Below, one piece after another: positions 58,701 through 64,000 of a stretch of DNA of 64,000 nt. Numbering within the stretch: position 1 is the first letter of the stretch; every line of letters begins with the position of its first letter. Below the pieces are notes generated by a model. That model saw only the letters and a program-made list of their open reading frames with translations. It was not told the origin of the DNA and searched no databases. The translations under genes and the position numbers were made by a program. The stretch spans positions 372,001 through 436,000 of the forward strand of contig NW_017264199.1 of assembly GCF_001619985.1 (NCBI RefSeq). The letters run 5' to 3'. The DNA is from Xylona heveae TC161 (lineage: Eukaryota > Ascomycota > Xylonomycetes > Xylonales > Xylonaceae).

Positions 58701-58784
58701 CACATTCGCAATGATTGGGATGTCGCGACTGGACGAGGCTTCGGTCGAGTCTGGCGGCGGAAAGCCCGCAGAGGAGCTTGACAT
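55779..58784 (-). CDS. CLC-family chloride channel/antiporter with CBS domains
   Basis: This is a CLC protein of the Gef1/CLC-3 type, moving chloride (probably exchanging it for protons) in endomembranes. The model has seven exons: complement(join(55779..57248, 57300..57391, 57449..57563, 57619..57771, 57823..57926, 57983..58533, 58591..58784)), 892 aa, in frame. Residues 1-150 are polar and Ser/Asp-rich. Motifs are [20 protein letters not shown] (selectivity Ser in SGIP), [15 protein letters not shown] (gating Glu) and [13 protein letters not shown]. The Cys-rich loop [20 protein letters not shown] is read only after removing a 56-nt intron. Two CBS domains lie at the C-terminus ([20 protein letters not shown] and [18 protein letters not shown]). 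The last exon is 1470 nt and holds over half of the channel. Gef1 itself is the likely orthologue, not proven. Confidence 0.93.
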
Positions 58785-59230
58785 TTCGGATTTATCTCAT
58801 CAGCATCGCAAGCTTCCAAGAAGAATAAACATGCGACTCAAGTATATGACTTCATGCTATCTGTTATCAATCCCAAGTTTAGGGTTTCCTTGAGGACCCT
58901 TGAATGCGAACATCTTCGGAACATGCCGAGCGCTTGACATTTCCGTCCCAAAACGCCGTTCTTCAAAATGACGGAAGCTATCCCATCCTCTGTTTACAAT
59001 CACTCAATTTTTTTTCTTCTTTGGTGAAAGATATATTGCACAAATTTAATTGATACCCAGGTTTTTGTTTTTGTTTCATTCTTGAAGCAACCCGTATTGC
59101 AGTTTCATTTAGCTTGTATTTTTTAAAAATTTTGTTTATATTGTGTTTTTATTTCGGCAGCTGATATCGAAAAGACCAGCTCAAAGTCTCAAAAGTTTTC
59201 ATTCTCAAAAAGTTTTGTCAAAATATCATC
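58785..59230. promoter_or_regulatory. Divergent promoter, CLC / neurochondrin-like
   Basis: These 446 bp separate two divergent starts. The sequence from 59005 to 59160 is T-rich with short T tracts. No gene is seen. Confidence 0.45.
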
Positions 59231-61853
59231 ATGGAAACAGGAAATGAGGAAACAAATCCAGGAGGGGAAGCTTCTCAAGAAACGACCAATGTGGTGGAAT
59301 GGTCCCTCAACCTTCTGCAATCACCTGACGATACCTCACAATTCGTCGGGCTAGCAATGCTGAAACCTATCCTAGGAAGACGGGAGCATTTCCAGGATGA
59401 TCCGACTCTGATTTCAAGATGCTGGGACTCGATTTCTCCCAAATTTCTCGATCGTCTGCTTCGATCAGACAAGAGCATGGGAAAGAGCCGGGACGAAGCA
59501 AGCAATATGGTCTCGTTGGGAGTCAGCATCATACATTCTTTTATGCTCCTACTACCTCCCGAAGCCAAAGAAAAGAAAAAGATGCTTGGACGGACAAGAA
59601 GACTAGTGGCAGCACTCACAAGAAGGTCAGTACTGTTGTACTTCCTATAATTCTCCTCCCAAGCCGATTAATTCACCCCATGATCACCATATAATTTTTA
59701 ATAATCTATATGCTAATAAACCGTAGTTCGCCCGAGACAACAACACAGATCCTTCAAGTACTGCTTGCGTTCTCCAGCACCACTGCTGGAGCCAGCACGC
59801 TTTTCCATGTAGATGATCTCTCACCTCTACTAGAGATTACTCCACAGGACCGCCTGGCATTGGACGTAATCCAGTATGCTCTCGTGAACGGCATCACATC
59901 CGATGATGCCAGCGAGACCGAGAAGCAGAGATTCGAAGCTATAATATCAAGTCTCGTGCTCTCGTTTCGTGACGCTCCTGCAGACTTATTACTCGAAACC
60001 CTCGCAGATCTCTTTATGCGATTACCAGAAGATGTATGTAATGCCCCCTCATCCTTCCGTGCCCTTGTCCCGTTCCCCCTTCTTTTCATCCTCCCCAGCC
60101 ATCTGCACCCATCCGTCACATAAAACCTAACTAACACCATTACACCATCAAGATCCTCTCTCCATCTCCCAAATGGATACCGTCCCTCGTAAACCTGATT
60201 CAACAAGCCCTCTTCAAGCGACCTACAGCCAGCGCCCGCAAATCCATTACCTTTCTATGCGGGACGCTCATCAACGATCGTCAATTTGCCAGTACTCTTT
60301 TCCGCGATCAGCAGTCCCTTCCCGGCTTCCCCACTCAAAGCGAAAAGCAACGCGGCAAGCAAAAGGAATCCGCTGCGTCTCTCCCCAGCGAAACCAAACC
60401 CTTTTCCTCTCTATTTATTAACCTTCTCCTCATCGACATCCGCGCGACTATTCCCTCGCTGATGGAGAATCTCGCATCGCCTACATATCCCGAGACCGCG
60501 ACACGACTAGGCTTCGCATATCAGATTGTATTCACATTTATAAGCCAGCTCATTTCCGCATTCGACCACCTTGACGATGAAGCTGATGCCGACATCGACA
60601 CCGACCCTGACCCTGCCTCTCGCTCATCCCTGCCAACCATGCCTCTCCTTCTCGCACCAGACCTCCTGCTCAAACTCCGCCGTGACATTGCAGAAACCAT
60701 ATCCCTCACAATCGAGTACCTCCGGGACCGATGGGACGCGGCCGTTGGCGGAGCTGCAGGACTACATCCAGACGCACGACCACGGCCTCCTGCTGCTGCT
60801 GCTTCCTCACAATTTACTTCAGGTGCTTCCGCCCCATCCGGAACGACCGACAACAACACTACTTCTTCCGAACCCTCCGCCCCGCTCAGTCTCCCGTGGG
60901 ACACCGCCTCTGCGCCAATTACGCACGACAGTCTACTTCTCAGCGCACTTGGTCCGCTTGGGCTCTGGCTGCGCGAAGACGACGACAACACGGCGCTGCG
61001 CAACGAGGCTGTCGGCATCACGGACGTGCTGGTGGGCATGTATCCCTCTGCGCCCACGACGGCGCGGTTGTCCATTCTGTACGCGCTACAGGGCATCGTC
61101 GATGCGGGGGCTGGGTCCTCCTCCTCGGCTGGCGTCACTGATACTGGTGCTGGTGCTCGTACCCGCAATCATGACGACGATGATGACGATGATGACGAAG
61201 ATGATAGAAAAGCGCCCCGTTCATCTGGAATCGACACGTTCATGACCGAGAATGGCTGGAAAATACTCGCGTCTGATTTGTTGGATCTACTTGGCGGCGG
61301 CAGCGGCAGCGGCAGCCAAACCGTCGGAGGTGGGACCGGAGACAAACCCAACGAGATCACGGGCGATCAGAACACGATAGATCATCTCCTCGCTACGGAA
61401 ATCATCCGTGTCCTTTTACAAATCACCGAGTCACGGCCCGGTACAGGCGCCATGCCTTTGTCCGAGACGTGGATGCCGCTTTTACACAGAGGAGCTGGAC
61501 TGGCTGATTTGCAGGCTGTCGGTGGGGGAGAGGAAGGGGAGGGAACCAGGAGCGAGGCAGTCCCAATTGAAGTGCGTATTGCGTTGTGGCAGCTTCTTGT
61601 GGAACTGCTGCTTCGGTCGCCGGCCAATGTGCGTCAAAAGTGTATGGGTGCTGTGCGTAAGATCCAGAGCTGTGCAAAGGAATTGCTGGATGTGAGTTCG
61701 ACGTCTCGGCTGGGCGGTAACAGAAAAGGAAATGATGGTGGGGTCTTGCAAAGGATAGGACTTGTGACAGACGATGATAGGGATGGGTTGGCGGAGGTTT
61801 TGGAGGGGTTGGAGGGATTGGGAATAGGGAGTGAAAGCGAATTGAATGCTTAG
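59231..61853 (+). CDS. Neurochondrin-like helical repeat protein
   Basis: This matches the neurochondrin family (helical-repeat proteins found in fungi and animals, of unclear fungal role). The model is join(59231..59625, 59727..60033, 60153..61853), 800 aa, in frame. Early repeats read VVEWSLNLLQSPDDTSQFVG and LAMLKPILGRREHF. Exon 2 adds TTTQILQVLLAFSSTTAGAS. Later helices include SLFINLLLIDIRATIPSLME and RNEAVGITDVLVGMYPSAPT, the most conserved segment. A disordered insert around 420-480 is Pro/Ser/Thr-rich, and a Gly/Ser and Asp-rich insert lies near 61100-61210. Starting at the ATG at 60462 would drop the first 337 residues. I assign no pathway. Confidence 0.85.
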
Positions 61854-62182
61854 AGAGTGGTTGTGAGTCTGTTTCAATTTGTGGACTTGGAGAATGGAAG
61901 ATAATGGCTTTATTGCTTTCTCTATGTTCATCATATTATGATGGTCAAAAGGATATAAAAGTTTACTGAAAACGGAAAGAAGAATAGCACACCGTCTATG
62001 ACAGGTGTTCTGGCGCTTAATGAGAAAATCAAGAAAAGAGATGTTAAGAATATCATCGACAAACATAATACAGAGCTTTAGTAATATTGACTTGTGCGCT
62101 CCAAAAGAGTCAAACTAATTACCCGTTCGCCGTGTATCCCGAAAATTACCAGTCGTTATTATCGTACGGATAGAAGATGTTT
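61854..62182. other. Convergent intergenic region, neurochondrin-like / phosphate carrier
   Basis: These 329 bp hold two convergent 3' ends. AT-rich sequence near 61910-61990 and 62040-62100 would suit polyadenylation signals. No gene is seen. Confidence 0.45.
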
Positions 62183-63504
62183 CTAGTGACCACCAGTCGT
62201 GGGAAGCTACAGAAGAATGTTAGCATCGAATGAATGAGAAAAACAAAATGCCGGATCAGGCAAAGACATACTCCCAGAGCAACCTTGAAACTGTCATAGA
62301 TCAACCATTGGAATGCGGTCAGAGTACCAATCATGACGATTCGCACGGGGAGACCGTTCCACAGGCCAGTGAAACCAATGTTTCCGTAGATTCTCGAGAT
62401 GGCCTTGACGGCACTCTCACCAGCTACGATAGCGTTAGTCAAGTGGTTCCAATTTGGTCATTCTGTTTAAGCGGATCACGGCCCGAATTGTGACACATAC
62501 CCTGCCTTTCGGCGTTCAACTTGCTGACCATGACATCAGCCGGATGGCTTACGACAGCACAGCCAACACCGGCAATATAACCACCCAAGAACGACACTCC
62601 CGTCTGCTGAAGCGAATTGTAGCTCTCCTTGGGCTTGCCGAGGAATTGGTAAATGTACGAAACGGTCGTCTCAAAGGTTGCAAATTTCACCATGGTATAG
62701 GGGACCTGTCGTGCCCAGAGAGGATAAAGGCCCTTGTAAAGTCTGCCACCGCATTAGCTTTTCATTTCATAACGCATCGTATTTCCAGGAAAATCTTTAT
62801 GACACCTACCCAGCATAGCCTTCCTTGGCAACAATCTTGGACCATCCCTCTCTCATCGTGTGCGCAAAAGGCGGAAGCGTAGTCTGCATGCGGACCTTGA
62901 TAGCTTCAAATGGACAAAGGGCAAGGTCTGCCAAAAACTCGGCCGAGGCACTGGCCCCCAGATACACAAGAGTTTTGTTCATGTTCGGGAACAGCTTGTC
63001 TCCGTAGAGATACTTGAAAACTTCGTAAAATCCATATTTACCGCCTCCCTGGAAGCTGTAACCGATAAAGGTCGGAGACCATCCGAAGAAGACACCTCGC
63101 AGGCCGGAACCCTTGTATATCGTCTTCCACGCGCTAATGTTGGATGAATAGATTTTCGGATCGACTTGGCGTCGGCATTTCACCTGTTACCAAATTAGTT
63201 TCATGCGGTCGGTGGAATGGAATAAGGCCAGAGTAGGAGACTAACCAGATCCAAGGGAGTAACTGTTCAGAGTTCGAGTCAATTGACATTCTTGTATGCA
63301 TTGAAGAACCAGAATTAAACGTACCACCAGTGTGAGTTGGTCCACAAGCTAGAATTGTAGGGTTAGCCAAATATTTCCATAGCTGAGGGAGCCATTGAAA
63401 TCTGCTAACGTACCAATAACGCCTCCCAGCGCGCAGGCACCGAAATATGTGGGAGAGTACGGCTCAATTTTGCTCTTGGGCTGAGGGAGCTTGAAGCTCG
63501 ACAT
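62183..63504 (-). CDS. MIR1: Mitochondrial phosphate carrier (MIR1-type)
   Basis: This carrier imports phosphate with protons across the mitochondrial inner membrane for ATP synthesis. The model has seven exons: complement(join(62183..62206, 62272..62423, 62501..62742, 62810..63183, 63246..63262, 63325..63348, 63414..63504)), 307 aa, all junctions in frame. The N-terminus is [20 protein letters not shown]. The first carrier signature is built from three exons, including one of 24 nt and one of 17 nt: [14 protein letters not shown], then [12 protein letters not shown]. The second repeat has [18 protein letters not shown] and the third [13 protein letters not shown]. The C-terminus is GLPTTGGH, encoded partly by a 24-nt last exon. 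Every hallmark of the phosphate carrier is present, so the micro-exons are supported by protein sequence. Inner-membrane location is inferred from the family. Confidence 0.95.
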
Positions 63505-64000
63505 GGTGGAGGACTTTATTGATGACTTGGTCTTTCAAGATGTCGTGTGATGTCTTTGACTTTGTTTTCTACAGCAATTGTGTGGGAACCAGGGCAGTAG
63601 AGCAATGGGGTATCTGAAAGAGGGGAGAGGTCGCGAATGAAGAGGGGAGCAAAGGAGAAGGCCGGGTCAGATCAAATGGCACATAAAACTACAGATAAGA
63701 ACAGGATGTTGGTCAGACAGTATTTATAAAACCAAGCTGGGGAGGAGGTCTGCCGTCAGTGTAAACCGACGGCCGGATAGAGTTAGGGGTTTCGTGACCC
63801 CCAGCGTGGGTAATCTTGCGTTTCCCTGTCGTCAAAGGAACGGGCAGTGACGTCTAGCTCACAGGCCGCTCTTTCTTTACGCTACGGATTATATCCCGAG
63901 CAGGGGACGCTTCCTATGTCAATACCAGTGAACGTCCGAATTATATCCTTTCTCCGGTGCCAGATTGTTCAGTAAACAGATTAATAGAGTTTCATTGGAT
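63505..64000. promoter_or_regulatory. Upstream region of the phosphate carrier
   Basis: The last 496 bp lie upstream of the carrier gene and hold its promoter and leader on the minus strand. CT-rich sequence on the sense strand appears just before the ATG (63540-63660). I see no gene start for another locus before the window ends. Confidence 0.45.

Noticed and set aside
63271-63285. GTTCGAGTC as the T-arm of a tRNA
   Set aside because: It lies in a short intron of the phosphate carrier, and no acceptor or anticodon stems can be paired around it.

Overview
The window reads as one arm of a nuclear chromosome from a filamentous ascomycete fungus. Genes are compact, face both ways and carry many short introns (about 50-100 nt, GT..AG). 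Fungal-type versions of several families are present: CLC channel, SIN1, Ctk3, midasin, SRPK-like and APH-like kinases, and an F-box protein. A TTAGGG-type telomeric repeat lies in one intron. The protein set looks most like Eurotiomycetes, but that is an impression without any search. I found no rRNA, tRNA, CRISPR array or convincing intact transposon.

Layout, left to right: a 12-nt tandem repeat with an assembly gap (1-180); PKA catalytic subunit (-); a long gene-poor stretch; a VIP36/Emp47-type lectin (-) divergent from TIM13 (+); mitochondrial nuclease NUC1 (-); a ZRT3-like zinc transporter (+); an SRPK-like kinase (-); an unrecognised 141-aa protein (+); a small Asn/Ser/Thr-rich protein (-); an APH-like kinase (+); an NSRP1-like splicing factor (-) divergent from an NFKBIL1-like protein (+); TORC2 subunit SIN1 (-) divergent from a PRCC-domain protein (+); a fungal-specific four-helix membrane protein (-); a possible small ORF (-) and an F-box protein (+); a broken host gene remnant (-); the 15-kb midasin gene (-) divergent from mitochondrial ribosomal protein bL12m (+); Ctk3 (-) divergent from pyrroline-5-carboxylate reductase (+); a seven-exon CLC channel (-) divergent from a neurochondrin-like protein (+); and the mitochondrial phosphate carrier (-).

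There is no single pathway cluster. Recurring themes are mitochondria (TIM13, NUC1, bL12m, phosphate carrier), nutrient and stress signalling (PKA, SIN1), RNA and ribosome biogenesis (NSRP1, PRCC, Ctk3, midasin) and organelle ion transport (ZRT3, CLC). I joined exons by hand from splice sites and reading frame. Nearly all models close in frame and give family-like sequence. The most useful results are structural: a 28-nt last exon that restores the FTEF tail of PKA, 24-nt and 17-nt micro-exons in the phosphate carrier, a 14.36-kb exon in midasin, and a likely frameshifted gene remnant near 35 kb. I did not find a clear new biological system; the unrecognised genes are listed for follow-up.
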